Positions 23,109-31,363 of a stretch of 33,027 bases of DNA are shown in pieces. This DNA is from a virus: the IMG/VR virus record IMGVR_UViG_3300037042_005366, positions 1-33,027 of that record; one strand, written 5' to 3'. Each line of letters starts with the position of its first letter. Within the stretch, counting starts at the first letter, position 1. A program made the translations under genes and the position numbers. Under the pieces are notes generated by a model that was not told where the DNA came from, searched no databases, and saw only the letters and a program-made list of their open reading frames with translations.

Positions 23109-23890
23109 AATATTGTTGCGCTAAATGCACCCGGAAAATCACTTGCATCAACAGCAACCGGGACGTATTCAGTTGCCTCTGTCCAACAACCTACTGTTGA
23201 TATTACATTGTTTGCATGCCCTCCTGTAATCCCTTCGTGTGGAAGTTTGCAATTGGCAAAAAAATATGTCGCAACAACATCAACTACGGCAGCGACCAAA
23301 TTCTCATTGATGCTATAATTATGAATTGTAAGCCTATCACCAGTGTCTTTCGGTGTGTGGGCAATGCCATCAATTTCGCCGGGGCCATCCATGTAAATTC
23401 TGATAGCGTTCGATCCATCTGAATTAACAACAGTTAATGCTTTCCCTGTTCCGTTGTCTTCTAAATCTACCCGGTTAATATAAACATTGACTTTTTTAGT
23501 TGTTGCTGTGTTTTTTACATGCAATCCAATTTTATTTTCACCGCCTTTTATGCTTAAATTTTCAAGTGAATATTCAAATGTAGCAGTGGCAACGGCAGGA
23601 TTGATTAAAATAGCCTCATCGGCAGCAGCAGCACCAGTAATAGATACCCTTCCTATACCTAATATACCACCACCTGTGGCAGCTAAAGGAATAGAAAGTG
23701 ATTTGGTTAATACATAATCACCGGGTAATACTTCAATTGTTTGATTTTCTGTTTGTACTGCCACAGCTGCTTCAAATGCAGCGACATCTCCAACGGTTAC
23801 AATAGTTTTAGATGAATTTACAGAACTTTCGTTTTTTTCAGTGTATAGACGGGTGTCTGTACCATCTGAATTTCTTCTTATATAGTCCAT
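23105..23890 (-). CDS. Beta-helix-like protein after the major capsid gene
   Basis: A 261-aa protein. After a short N terminus (MDYIRRNSDGTDTRLYTEK), residues 30-215 consist of short, regularly spaced strands with IEVLPGDYVLTKS..., ISITG-like turns, SLENLSIKGG..., VNVYINRVDLEDNGTGKAL. This repeating pattern suggests a right-handed beta-helix of the pectate-lyase or phage-tailspike type. It lacks an obvious catalytic triad. It lies directly downstream of the major capsid gene, an unusual place for such a fold, and may be a head-decorating or head-fibre protein. It ends FPGAFSATIL and overlaps the neck gene by four bases. Confidence 0.6.
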   Translation of the reverse strand: MDYIRRNSDGTDTRLYTEKNESSVNSSKTIVTVGDVAAFEAAVAVQTENQTIEVLPGDYVLTKSLSIPLAATGGGILGIGRVSITGAAAADEAILINPAVATATFEYSLENLSIKGGENKIGLHVKNTATTKKVNVYINRVDLEDNGTGKALTVVNSDGSNAIRIYMDGPGEIDGIAHTPKDTGDRLTIHNYSINENLVAAVVDVVATYFFANCKLPHEGITGGHANNVISTVGCWTEATEYVPVAVDASDFPGAFSATIL

Positions 23891-23905
23891 TTTATCTTCC
23901 TTTTT

Positions 23906-24982
23906 TTAAGTGGTTAACCCAGCTAATTTAATAATGTCGTTAACCCTTGTAGTAAAATCCGAGTTGTAACGATAAACAATGTAGAAACGATCCCAAAGAG
24001 CCATCTCTTTGAAATGGGTCATTTTGTTGTTTGTGTCAGCAGTCGTTAAGATAGCTGTTGCATCTGTGGCTTCGTTGTTTGTGAAGAAGTTCATGCGGCT
24101 TCTTACATAAGGCATCTCAACATCGGTGATCCCCCATTCTTTTCCGGCAAACATAGTCCCGTTGCGGAAGTCCCAAGGGAAGTTTTCATAAATCCCAATA
24201 GCCCCATCACGGACCAAGAACCCTTTGAAAATATCGCTCGAAGGGGATATTTGGTCTGTTACATATCTGCGATCAGGAGGCATAGCGGACTGCGCCCAAA
24301 GCAATTGCTTTGTTTGTTGGTCTTGATATTTGTAAGCCTCGGTAGTTTGAACCACTAAGCCACCTGGACTGGTTACTATGCGATATTGACCGGGCAGTTG
24401 ATTTGCGGCCATCAAAGCCTGCAAGTTAGGGAACATGGTATCTTTTTGTGCTGCTTTGTTTATTTCAAGGGTATCAGTCCCTGTTTGGAATGTAAAAGTT
24501 CCATCACCTTGGGAAACTTGGGTCGCATAACTCAATACTTGGGTTTTACGTGCTTCAAGGATTGTTTCGATAATGTCGTCTTTTGCAACTGCCATCGCTT
24601 TCAAAACATTCCTTAATCTTTGTTGCCTCCACCATGTGGAATCAATTTGGTTGTTTTCAAAAGTTGAAGGATATTCACGGAATCCCGAAAATATATCATA
24701 GGCAGTAAAGTAGTAAGTTCCGCTCTCCCCCAAATTGATTGGTATATTGCTGAACCCCGGAGTTGTTGTTACGGTAACTGATTGGTCTTTCATCACAGGG
24801 ATAACCGCATTCCTTGCAGATGAGATCGTGTTCAGTTTTTCCTGAACGCTCGGTGGAACATAGTCCACGAAAGGGGTTGAATCTTTTGTCAGGTTCAACA
24901 TCCCATAATTAGCCTCCCGCTTTTCATTAACGGCTTCCGTAGCCTGAAAATCGTTCAGCACTGTGCTATCCAAATAAGACAT
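23906..24982 (-). CDS. Major capsid protein
   Basis: A 358-aa protein, the expected size for an HK97-fold major capsid subunit after scaffold removal. Typical features are an N-terminal helix region (VLNDFQATEAVNEKRE), a beta segment with VTVTTTPGFSNIPINLGESG, a long helix-rich middle (WRQQRLRNVLKAMAVAKDDIIETILEARK), and a C-terminal part with FYIVYRYNSDFTTRVNDI. It follows the scaffold gene and precedes neck genes. The family could not be fixed, but position, length and composition make the call firm. Confidence 0.85.
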   Translation of the reverse strand: MSYLDSTVLNDFQATEAVNEKREANYGMLNLTKDSTPFVDYVPPSVQEKLNTISSARNAVIPVMKDQSVTVTTTPGFSNIPINLGESGTYYFTAYDIFSGFREYPSTFENNQIDSTWWRQQRLRNVLKAMAVAKDDIIETILEARKTQVLSYATQVSQGDGTFTFQTGTDTLEINKAAQKDTMFPNLQALMAANQLPGQYRIVTSPGGLVVQTTEAYKYQDQQTKQLLWAQSAMPPDRRYVTDQISPSSDIFKGFLVRDGAIGIYENFPWDFRNGTMFAGKEWGITDVEMPYVRSRMNFFTNNEATDATAILTTADTNNKMTHFKEMALWDRFYIVYRYNSDFTTRVNDIIKLAGLTT

Positions 24983-25000
24983 AATTAAATGATTTAATTT

Positions 25001-25888
25001 TTATGCTGGCTTCTTTTCCAGAATTTTTTTGTTTAAATCGGCGAACTGTTTTGCATATTCGCTCGATGTTACTGAAAGTTTTAACGTGCCAGTCAAATAT
25101 TCTTTTATCGAAGCTTGGCGTTCTTTTGCTGTTGCATTTTCGGGTACCTTAAAAGGTACACCTTCGATGCTGATTGCTGTTTTAGGATCAGAACCAAGCC
25201 CTTTGGCTTCCCTTCCTTTTGCCAGTTCTGATATTTCTTTATTTTGTAAAACCAATTCTTTTAATTTAAATATCTTGTATTGGTTTTCTTTGTCGATTGC
25301 AATAGGTTCATTGTCTTCACCTATTTCGATATTGTATTTTTTCAGGATGTCGGTTTTAAATTCGTTCCACCTCCCTTTTGCTTCATATTCATTGACCGAA
25401 TCGGGGAAGTTTGGTTTTACTTCCTGAAAGGCTATGTTAAGTTTAAATTCACTTAACTTTTGATTGGCCTGTTCATACTTGCCTTTATAGTCTTCTTTCT
25501 CCCACTCGGAAAATTGAGCTTCTTTTTGCAGAAGTATATCCAGTTTACCTTTTGTTTCTTGGAGTTGTTGTTTCAAAACCTCATCGCCTTTGTTGTTTTT
25601 AAGTTTTGTTTCAAGTTCCAATTCTTTTGTTTCTAATGCAGCTTTGCTACCTTTGACATAACTTTCTGCTGCTACACTCAAGTAGTCTGCAATCTTTTGT
25701 CCTTTGTCCCTTTTGATCCCTGTCAAAACCTCGACTTTATCGGCAGCACCTTGAATGATCCCTTCTGCATCATCGTTAGCTTTTTTGTCCCATTGCTGTT
25801 TTAAATCGGCAACGTGGGTTTTTAACACTTCTGAAACTTTTGTTAATTGTTCGTCAGAAAGTCCTATTTCTTTTATTTTTGCTTCCAT
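25001..25888 (-). CDS. Capsid scaffolding protein
   Basis: A 295-aa, highly charged, almost fully helical protein with a long coiled-coil stretch (residues about 80-145, KGSKAALETKELELETKLKN...), typical of scaffolds that shape the procapsid and then leave. It is directly upstream of the major capsid gene. The frame is open to 25936, but I place the start at the ATG at 25888 (MEAKIKEIGLSDEQ) because the extra 16 codons would overlap a separate 47-aa gene ending at 25902. No protease motif is visible. Confidence 0.8.
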   Translation of the reverse strand: MEAKIKEIGLSDEQLTKVSEVLKTHVADLKQQWDKKANDDAEGIIQGAADKVEVLTGIKRDKGQKIADYLSVAAESYVKGSKAALETKELELETKLKNNKGDEVLKQQLQETKGKLDILLQKEAQFSEWEKEDYKGKYEQANQKLSEFKLNIAFQEVKPNFPDSVNEYEAKGRWNEFKTDILKKYNIEIGEDNEPIAIDKENQYKIFKLKELVLQNKEISELAKGREAKGLGSDPKTAISIEGVPFKVPENATAKERQASIKEYLTGTLKLSVTSSEYAKQFADLNKKILEKKPA

Positions 25889-25901
25889 TTTATCTATTCT
25901 T

Positions 25902-26045
25902 TTAGAGTGTTTGAAAAAATACGTCTGGATAAGCATCTGACATCAGGCTTATAACGTATATATTATTTAATTCCAATTCTTTTGTGATTTTATCAACCAA
26001 ATCTTTTGCGGATTCGGGATATTTAATTACAACTATTTTTTTCAT
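25902..26045 (-). CDS. Small head-region protein, 47 aa
   Basis: ATG at 26045 and TAA at 25902-25904 give 47 residues (MKKIVVIKYPESAKDLVDKI ... DVFFQTL). It starts just after the 120-aa gene and stops 14 bases before the chosen scaffold start. Compact fit in the operon suggests it is real. It has an alpha-beta look; function unknown. Confidence 0.5.
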   Translation of the reverse strand: MKKIVVIKYPESAKDLVDKITKELELNNIYVISLMSDAYPDVFFQTL

Positions 26046-26051
26046 AGTCTT

Positions 26052-26414
26052 TTATGTTAAATTTATACCAATTGAATAAGTTACCGCTTTCGTATCGGCA
26101 GCCGTCATTACAACCCTGAATTCTGATGGCAGAATATCACTTATAGCTAAATTTGTAACGGCGACAATCCCCGGATATATCCTGTAAACAGTTGTCCCTG
26201 TTGCCGTGATTGCTACACCGGTCAACAAAGTATAATATTTGCCGCTTACAGAATCCTTGCCCTGAATCGTAGGGACTATGCTCGCCCCGGCGGTCAAAAC
26301 CGTTACATCGATTATAATATGCCCTCCGATATGCCCTGAATTTTTTATATCGGAACTTGATGTTGTGGCAGTCCTTGAAGCGGACGCCATTATTTCTGCA
26401 TTGAAATTGTTCAT
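26052..26414 (-). CDS. Small beta-rich head-decoration-like protein
   Basis: A 120-aa protein rich in Thr, Ser, Ala and Ile, with alternating polar/hydrophobic strands (GGHIIIDVTVLTAGASIVPT, YRIYPGIVAVTNLAIS, EFRVVMTAADTKAVTYSIG). No signal, metal or catalytic motif. Encoded next to scaffold and capsid, it fits a capsid-decoration or head-stabilising protein, an inference from composition and position. It ends seven bases before the 47-aa gene. Confidence 0.55.
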   Translation of the reverse strand: MNNFNAEIMASASRTATTSSSDIKNSGHIGGHIIIDVTVLTAGASIVPTIQGKDSVSGKYYTLLTGVAITATGTTVYRIYPGIVAVTNLAISDILPSEFRVVMTAADTKAVTYSIGINLT

Positions 26415-26418
26415 GGTC

Positions 26419-26958
26419 TTAGATTTTAAATTTTGGTTCTTTTCCCTGAATCCTTAACAGCAATTTATCATTGCCGATATTGTCCCTGAATTTTATGCCA
26501 AGTTCATTAGCTTTGCTTTCAAGGATTGACCTTTTCGGGATTACAATTGTTTCTGTTGCCGTAGTGTCCATACCAGTCAATATTGATTCTGATTCGATAA
26601 GTTTTGAATTTTCAAGTTTGCTCAACCTTTCGGAAAACGAATCGATCAATGTTTTTTTCTTTGCCAACTCATCAGCTTGTTTTTCGGACAATTCCCTGTA
26701 ATCAATAGGTTTTGATTTGTCAACTTCCATTGCTTCGTTGACAAGTTTTTGATATTTGGTTTTGTCGATTTCGATTCCGTTTTCCAAAACTTTCACCACT
26801 TCCGGTGTTTCGGTATATCCTTTAAGATAGATATGTTCAACGAACTTTAAAAAATTCCCACCATCGATCAACTTTATAATGTTTGTTTCGATTTCAGGAA
26901 GCCCGTTCTTCTGATAGCTGTAAACTCTCTTCGTTTTCAGATGGATTACTGTTTTCAT
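26419..26958 (-). CDS. Head-region protein with SAP/HeH-like C terminus
   Basis: A 179-aa protein. The N-terminal half is beta-like (MKTVIHLKTKRVYSYQKNGLPEI), the middle has a charged helix (KQADELAKKKTLIDSFSERL), and the last 30 residues (ILESKANELGIKFRDNIGNDKLLLRI) match the HeH/SAP-like small helical domain that often binds DNA or protein. It overlaps the portal gene by 65 bases, a long overlap. Its position between portal and scaffold suggests a capsid-assembly role. Confidence 0.55.
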   Translation of the reverse strand: MKTVIHLKTKRVYSYQKNGLPEIETNIIKLIDGGNFLKFVEHIYLKGYTETPEVVKVLENGIEIDKTKYQKLVNEAMEVDKSKPIDYRELSEKQADELAKKKTLIDSFSERLSKLENSKLIESESILTGMDTTATETIVIPKRSILESKANELGIKFRDNIGNDKLLLRIQGKEPKFKI

Positions 26959-28651
26959 TGTCTTCTGTTTTAATTTGTTTTTTTATCAATTCGATAATTA
27001 AATTATTGATTAGTGTTAATTTTTCAACCTTCTCAAATTCTAAATCTTTATAAAAAGTTACTATGTCTCCATATATTGATTCAAAATTCCCGATCCAGAA
27101 ATTGAACCTCAACTGGTAGTCTTTAGTGATATCGTCAATAGACGATATGGCCTTGTCAAAATCGGTATCAGAAACATACGGTATCAGGTCATAAAGCAGC
27201 TTCTGCCTGCTCAATTGATCCGTGTTGTTTTTATAGCGGTTCTGGTTTATCCGGACTATTATGTTTTTCCGCTCTAAAGAGTTCGGCGCTTTTTGTAAAT
27301 CCTCGAATAATTTTGTTTGTGAATCCAGAAAAAAGTCGGTCCCGTAATGTATGAATATTGAATTTACATTTTTGATCCCGTATTTTAAACCTAACATATC
27401 TTTGTCCGATAATGACCTTATCCTGTTCAAGGATTCGGCTAAACTTATCAAAGTGTTTTCAAGTACGGAAATCGATTTTTCTATTTGCATTTCATTTTTT
27501 GCAGATTCGTTCCCTTCCAAGAAATCACCGACAATTGTTGAAATTATAGAGACCCTCAACTCATTGACACGTTCATTCAGATACTTGATGGATTCAACGG
27601 GCAAGTAATGGAAGGTTAAATATCTGGTTACAATGTCCATGTTGATTTTGCCTTCATTGTCCATTACGGATTCCTGTTGGATTTCATGTATAGTTCCAGG
27701 TTGCAAATCACCACCGCCGACACTTACGTTCTGATCCATGAATTTAGCCTGTTGCGATCCCATTATAGAATCCGAATCCGGCTGCCCTTCTGGTCCCCTT
27801 TGCCCTTCTTTTTGCTGATCAGTACCTAATTTTGTCACGACAGGGACCACACCGTTCGCTTCGGTCATCTTTTGAAGCGTTTTTAAAAAAGTATATTCTT
27901 CGATTTCTTCCCGCACATAAGTATAAATAGATTCACGGATTACAAAGTCGTTGTTTAACTTTTTAGGTGAAATAAAATGGACTGGGCAATATCCGAGATC
28001 ATGCGGAACGGATTTTATGGGTTCGTGTTTTTTGTCAAAAAAAGCATATTCTCTATCGTCAATATAAATTATCCCATCAACCTTTTTATCCTCAATTAAC
28101 GCAGAGGCATTGTATGCGATTTTTGTTATTGCATCGTCTTTTTCTTCGATTGACAATACTTTGTCTATGTTTATGAAATATCGCTTGGGTGAATTTAACA
28201 CCTCCGAATCAAGGTCAGATACAATCAATGAATTGTGCCTGTACAATAATTCGCTGAATATATCGTCATTGAATTTCTTTATGTTAAGATCATCAGAATA
28301 ATCAGAAAAGTCTTTGCCTTTTACATCATATTTAAACTCTGCGTCCTCGGCATTGAACACACGCCTTAATTGAGGTTCTATTTTATTTTTAATCAGCTTT
28401 GCAGAGGGGAGAGGATAACGGAGGTATTTATAGAATGAAATAAAATTTTCGGTCTTGAATATCAGTTTTATCCAGTTAAGGAAATAGTCATTTGTTTGAT
28501 ATTTGCGTTCTGCCCAAGATTCCAAATACTTTATATCGACCCTTTCATCCTGAAGTTCGGACTGGATAAAATATTGCAACTGCACCTGTTGTAGGGTAGC
28601 TTTCTTAATGGATGGTGAGTTCAACGCTTTTTCGATGAAATCTTTGCTCAC
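26894..28651 (-). CDS. Portal protein
   Basis: A 585-aa protein starting with GTG at 28651 (no earlier in-frame ATG; MSKDFIEKALNS). The size, the helix-rich C-terminal half and the position directly after terminase fit a portal, the dodecameric ring through which DNA enters the head. Visible pieces include PKRYFINIDKVLSIEEKDD, HDLGYCPVHFISPKKL, a Gln/Gly-rich middle (QQKEGQRGPEGQPDSDS) and a long acidic C terminus. It lacks a clear match in my memory, so the call rests on gene order, length and composition. It overlaps the next gene by 65 bases. Confidence 0.8.
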   Translation of the reverse strand: MSKDFIEKALNSPSIKKATLQQVQLQYFIQSELQDERVDIKYLESWAERKYQTNDYFLNWIKLIFKTENFISFYKYLRYPLPSAKLIKNKIEPQLRRVFNAEDAEFKYDVKGKDFSDYSDDLNIKKFNDDIFSELLYRHNSLIVSDLDSEVLNSPKRYFINIDKVLSIEEKDDAITKIAYNASALIEDKKVDGIIYIDDREYAFFDKKHEPIKSVPHDLGYCPVHFISPKKLNNDFVIRESIYTYVREEIEEYTFLKTLQKMTEANGVVPVVTKLGTDQQKEGQRGPEGQPDSDSIMGSQQAKFMDQNVSVGGGDLQPGTIHEIQQESVMDNEGKINMDIVTRYLTFHYLPVESIKYLNERVNELRVSIISTIVGDFLEGNESAKNEMQIEKSISVLENTLISLAESLNRIRSLSDKDMLGLKYGIKNVNSIFIHYGTDFFLDSQTKLFEDLQKAPNSLERKNIIVRINQNRYKNNTDQLSRQKLLYDLIPYVSDTDFDKAISSIDDITKDYQLRFNFWIGNFESIYGDIVTFYKDLEFEKVEKLTLINNLIIELIKKQIKTEDNENSNPSENEESLQLSEERAS

Positions 28652-28740
28652 GAAAAATGACTTTACATATTTTCAGTGATCTTTCACTATCCAACAAATT
28701 TAATGATTGTTTTTAGTATATTTTAATTTATAGAAATAAT

Positions 28741-28777
28741 GTAGAGTTTATACGGTATAAACTCTACTCTATTTTTT
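28741..28777 (+). terminator. Perfect 27-bp palindrome with T run between accessory gene and portal
   Basis: GTAGAGTTTATAC (28741-28753), one central G, GTATAAACTCTAC (28755-28767): a perfect inverted repeat of 13 bp arms, followed on the + strand by TCTATTTTTT. On the late (-) strand it is followed by ATTATTTCT, a weaker tract. It lies downstream of the 108-aa gene and upstream of the portal. It may be a bidirectional or antisense terminator, or a boundary of an inserted block. Confidence 0.6.
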
Positions 28778-29102
28778 ATGAATTTGCAGACATCCAAAGA
28801 ACACATTCGTAATTGCCACTGCCACCTTTCAATATTCTATTTTCATTTGTTACATCATGGTTTTCATAAATCATTATATTCCCAACAAAACTCCATTCCT
28901 TTTTATTTGTTTTTGTAAACATCCTAAAATCATAACAAATATTAAAATTTCTATAATTCGACATTTGTTTAAATATCAACTCCATAGCTTCCAATTTATT
29001 ATTTTTATTATCTATTCCATAAAAACAATTAAAAGATTTTTTATAATTCAAATGTTTTAATTCACGAACATTTAATTCCGGGAAACTCATTGGTTTATTC
29101 AT
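28776..29102 (-). CDS. AT-rich accessory protein, unknown
   Basis: A 108-aa protein (MNKPMSFPELNVRELKHLNYKKS...) rich in Asn, Lys, Phe and Met, with no motif I know. The DNA (28650-29110) is visibly richer in A/T than the structural genes around it, and a perfect palindrome marks its downstream side. These are signs of a later insertion ('moron'). It stands between the small HTH-like gene and the portal. Confidence 0.5.
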   Translation of the reverse strand: MNKPMSFPELNVRELKHLNYKKSFNCFYGIDNKNNKLEAMELIFKQMSNYRNFNICYDFRMFTKTNKKEWSFVGNIMIYENHDVTNENRILKGGSGNYECVLWMSANS

Positions 29103-29108
29103 TGTTTT

Positions 29109-29315
29109 TTATTTTAAATTGTTTATGGCAAATCCCTTTTTTTGTTTTACCTTTTCGGGATTAAAATAAATTATCCAATAATTATAATTTTCCTTTTCTT
29201 TTCCCTCTTTTTTCCACCTTGTTATGGTGTTCGGGTCAATACCTATCTTGTTGGCAACAAACACATTTGAGCAGTTTGTGAACGATTCGTTTGTTTTGGT
29301 ATTGATCAGTATCAT
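29109..29315 (-). CDS. Small HTH/NUMOD1-like DNA-binding protein
   Basis: A 68-aa protein. VFVANKIGIDPNTITRWKKEG (about 18-38) fits a helix-turn-helix of the NUMOD1 type ('aa..lgis..tI.r...G'), and the following YWIIYFN closes the unit. NUMOD1 modules usually belong to homing endonucleases; here it stands alone, with no nuclease domain. It overlaps terL by four bases (ATGA), so it is translated with terminase and may bind DNA near the packaging site. The function is an inference. Confidence 0.5.
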   Translation of the reverse strand: MILINTKTNESFTNCSNVFVANKIGIDPNTITRWKKEGKEKENYNYWIIYFNPEKVKQKKGFAINNLK

Positions 29316-30502
29316 CGCTTAATGGTTTGTATTTGCCTTTGAGAATTGGTATAGAGTATGACATACCGCAATGCAGCCAATCCATCCGGTTCATGCCCGT
29401 CCGGTTCTGGTATCACCTTGTCGTTATTGTCAACTTTGAAATAATAAGATTCACAACCATTTTTTATATTTATTGACCTCCTGGTGATAAAGAGGGTATA
29501 TGACCTTACCTTTGAAATCCCATCAATGACCGATCCCGAATACTTTTTTACCCCCCTCACATTATAACCGTACTTCCTTAAATCTTTAATCTCTGTTGCC
29601 CCTGCGCTGTCCGCTATTATTAATTGACCCCTTAAATGGTTAACCTCCTCCAATTTGTCAACTATCGCCATTCTTTCTGCTCCCTTTATTTTTTCTGGCA
29701 TTAAGTTATTCTGGCAAAAAACCTCATCAACGTATAGATTGCTGTCCTTGATCCAACAATCAATTAATACGGTCGGGTCGGGCGAAACACCGAAGTCCAT
29801 CCCTGAACTGATACGCCTTGCATCGTCCGGGATTTTGTCAATAAAATTATAGGAATATATTTGGCGATCCGAATAAAAGCCGATCTGTCCAAGACCGTAT
29901 ATATTGAACCATTGTATATTGTCTTTCCGTGAAAGTATATAATTGACCTCCGATTCTGGACACATCTCGTTATCTAAATAAGTAACAACTATCTGTTCGC
30001 TTATCGAGTTTCCCTTTTCATCTTTCAATTTAGGGATTTCCGTGTGCGCCCAAAATTCACGATCAGGGTTAAAGTCGATATAGACTTCTTCATGCGTCCT
30101 CCCTATATATGTAGAGACTATTCCCCAACCAAATTTGTTGCCTTCATTAAGGTAAAGTATATCCCTGCGCTTTGACTTTCCTGCATTTAATTTTAAATCC
30201 GAAATGTACCTGAATTGGATTATGGAATTGCAAAGCCTTAAATCCTTATCTGTCTTATTATATGAACAATCCCAATTTAAACCAGACGCTTCAAACAAAT
30301 TCTTAAAGTCAGTTATTGCTCCATCTTTTAAATTGTCGTAAGTATCGGTCATTATGGTAATCAACCGCTTTTTTTCTATTGCCTTTTCCATCAAAATTTG
30401 AGCAATGGATACGTTCTTTCCTGCGCCCTGGCCCCCTTGGATAACCTTTATTTTTTTGGTCATCCGTTTGATCTTATAATATGTTGAGGTTCGGTATATC
30501 AA
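29312..30502 (-). CDS. terL: Terminase large subunit
   Basis: A 396-aa DNA-packaging motor. Walker A is GGQGAGKN at residues 23-30; the Walker B region is ILYLNEGNK (about 115-123), where the usual Asp before Glu is Asn, as in the terminase group with 'NEAN'. The C-terminal nuclease shows its three acidic sites: D236 (GMDFG), D298 (IADSA) and D373 (EPDGLAALRY), with E260 near. The first start is kept because it overlaps the small terminase stop by four bases (ATGA); MTKKIKV at residue 14 is another option. The gene order terS, terL, portal is standard. Confidence 0.95.
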   Translation of the reverse strand: MIYRTSTYYKIKRMTKKIKVIQGGQGAGKNVSIAQILMEKAIEKKRLITIMTDTYDNLKDGAITDFKNLFEASGLNWDCSYNKTDKDLRLCNSIIQFRYISDLKLNAGKSKRRDILYLNEGNKFGWGIVSTYIGRTHEEVYIDFNPDREFWAHTEIPKLKDEKGNSISEQIVVTYLDNEMCPESEVNYILSRKDNIQWFNIYGLGQIGFYSDRQIYSYNFIDKIPDDARRISSGMDFGVSPDPTVLIDCWIKDSNLYVDEVFCQNNLMPEKIKGAERMAIVDKLEEVNHLRGQLIIADSAGATEIKDLRKYGYNVRGVKKYSGSVIDGISKVRSYTLFITRRSINIKNGCESYYFKVDNNDKVIPEPDGHEPDGLAALRYVILYTNSQRQIQTIKR

Positions 30503-30882
30503 TCCTCTTGGAATTGCGTTGATACATTCTTGTACGAAATGGTTATTTCGCCGTCAACTTTTATGCCCTGCTCTGATCTGCCTATGCTCCGATCCAGCAT
30601 TTTTTCAATGATTTCAAAGCCTTTTCCCGACAATATCGACTTACCAACTATCCTAACGAGTGCGGGTTGTTCTTTATCTTCAACAGCCTTCTTTACCTCT
30701 GACAACTCCATATTTATCAACCGCATATAAATGTCCTGTATCTCTGTTTTTGTTGCGGGTTTTATCCCCATTGCCTCCAAATTCACAATTACATCCGATA
30801 TGAGCTTACGGGGCCTTCCGTTAGGGTTTAGCGTTTCGCCTTTTTTCATTTGATACGGCTCTATGTTTTCAGGATTTGGCAT
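30499..30882 (-). CDS. terS: Terminase small subunit
   Basis: A 127-aa protein beginning with KKGETLNPNGRPRK (residues 13-26), the 'NPnGRPrk' motif of DUF5681-type small terminases and packaging proteins in Bacteroidota phages, followed by a helical body (LEAMGIKPATKTEIQDIYMRLIN) and GFEIIEKMLDRSIGRSEQGIK. It binds phage DNA to start packaging. Its ATG lies in an 11-bp tandem repeat (30881-30902). It overlaps terL by four bases. Confidence 0.75.
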   Translation of the reverse strand: MPNPENIEPYQMKKGETLNPNGRPRKLISDVIVNLEAMGIKPATKTEIQDIYMRLINMELSEVKKAVEDKEQPALVRIVGKSILSGKGFEIIEKMLDRSIGRSEQGIKVDGEITISYKNVSTQFQED

Positions 30883-30902
30883 TTCGCTGTTATTTCGCTG
30901 TT
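30881..30902. repeat. 11-bp tandem direct repeat at the terS start
   Basis: ATTTCGCTGTT occurs twice without a gap (30881-30891 and 30892-30902). It covers the last codons and the TAA of the ParB-like remnant and reaches the terS start codon. Its origin may be slippage. Confidence 0.85.
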
Positions 30903-30982
30903 AATAAATACGGTTCTGTGCTTTTCCGTGGATTGTACGGGGCAGGTTTTAAATCTTTTATTTTTATTTTTTCGATTATCAT
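30890..30982 (-). pseudogene. ParB-like N-terminal remnant, 30 aa
   Basis: ATG at 30982 and TAA at 30890-30892 give 30 residues opening IEKIKIKDLKPAPYNPRK. This is the typical first strand of ParB/Srx-like nuclease domains ('I.kikisdLkp...NPRk') that are often encoded next to terminases. The rest of the domain is missing: after STEPYLLTAK the frame stops in an 11-bp tandem repeat. It looks like a deletion remnant whose start has been kept as a leader for terS. It might also be a true small peptide. Confidence 0.65.
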
Positions 30983-31138
30983 AAAACAAAATTACAATTC
31001 GCCGTTAAACATTATTTAAGATAACTTTAAATTCTATCTTTTTACACTTAACACATCTTCTTTTCTCATTGTTGTTCTCTTATGAGGATTTTATTTTTTT
31101 TGCGCTTATTATTCATTATTTTTATTAGGCGTAATGCA

Positions 31139-31312
31139 CTATTTTATATACTTATACTTAAATAAAACTTTTACCTCTTCATTTTTGGGTTCAAATATCT
31201 TTTCAATTTCCCATCTGTTTTGGCCATTTATCATAAACTCTAATCCTGAACATAATTCATTTATTGAATAAGTGCATAACCGAAATTCAAATTCTCCTTT
31301 TTTATAACCCAT
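31139..31312 (-). CDS. First late gene, 57-aa protein of unknown function
   Basis: ATG at 31312 and TAG at 31139-31141 give 57 residues (MGYKKGEFEFRLCTYSINEL ... VKVLFKYKYIK). It begins about 20 bases after the predicted transcription start of the late promoter. It is small and beta-like, without a motif. Between it and the ParB remnant, 30983-31138 is AT-rich and holds only two tiny frames (16 and 11 codons) that I do not call. Confidence 0.5.
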   Translation of the reverse strand: MGYKKGEFEFRLCTYSINELCSGLEFMINGQNRWEIEKIFEPKNEEVKVLFKYKYIK

Positions 31313-31330
31313 AATTTAAAGATTTATATG

Positions 31331-31363
31331 TTTTGTACAAAATTAATATAATTATGTACAAAA
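31331..31363. promoter_or_regulatory. Operator-like inverted repeat over the late promoter
   Basis: TTTTGTACA (31331-31339) and TGTACAAAA (31355-31363) are perfect inverted 9-base arms with 15 A/T bases between. One arm overlaps the -7 element and the other lies in the spacer just before the -33 element, so a dimeric repressor (or an activator) bound here would control the late operon. No candidate regulator gene is visible nearby. Confidence 0.65.

Noticed and set aside
30983-31138. Two very short frames (16 and 11 codons) between the 57-aa gene and the ParB remnant
   Set aside because: Too short and without conserved features; could be leader peptides but unsupported.
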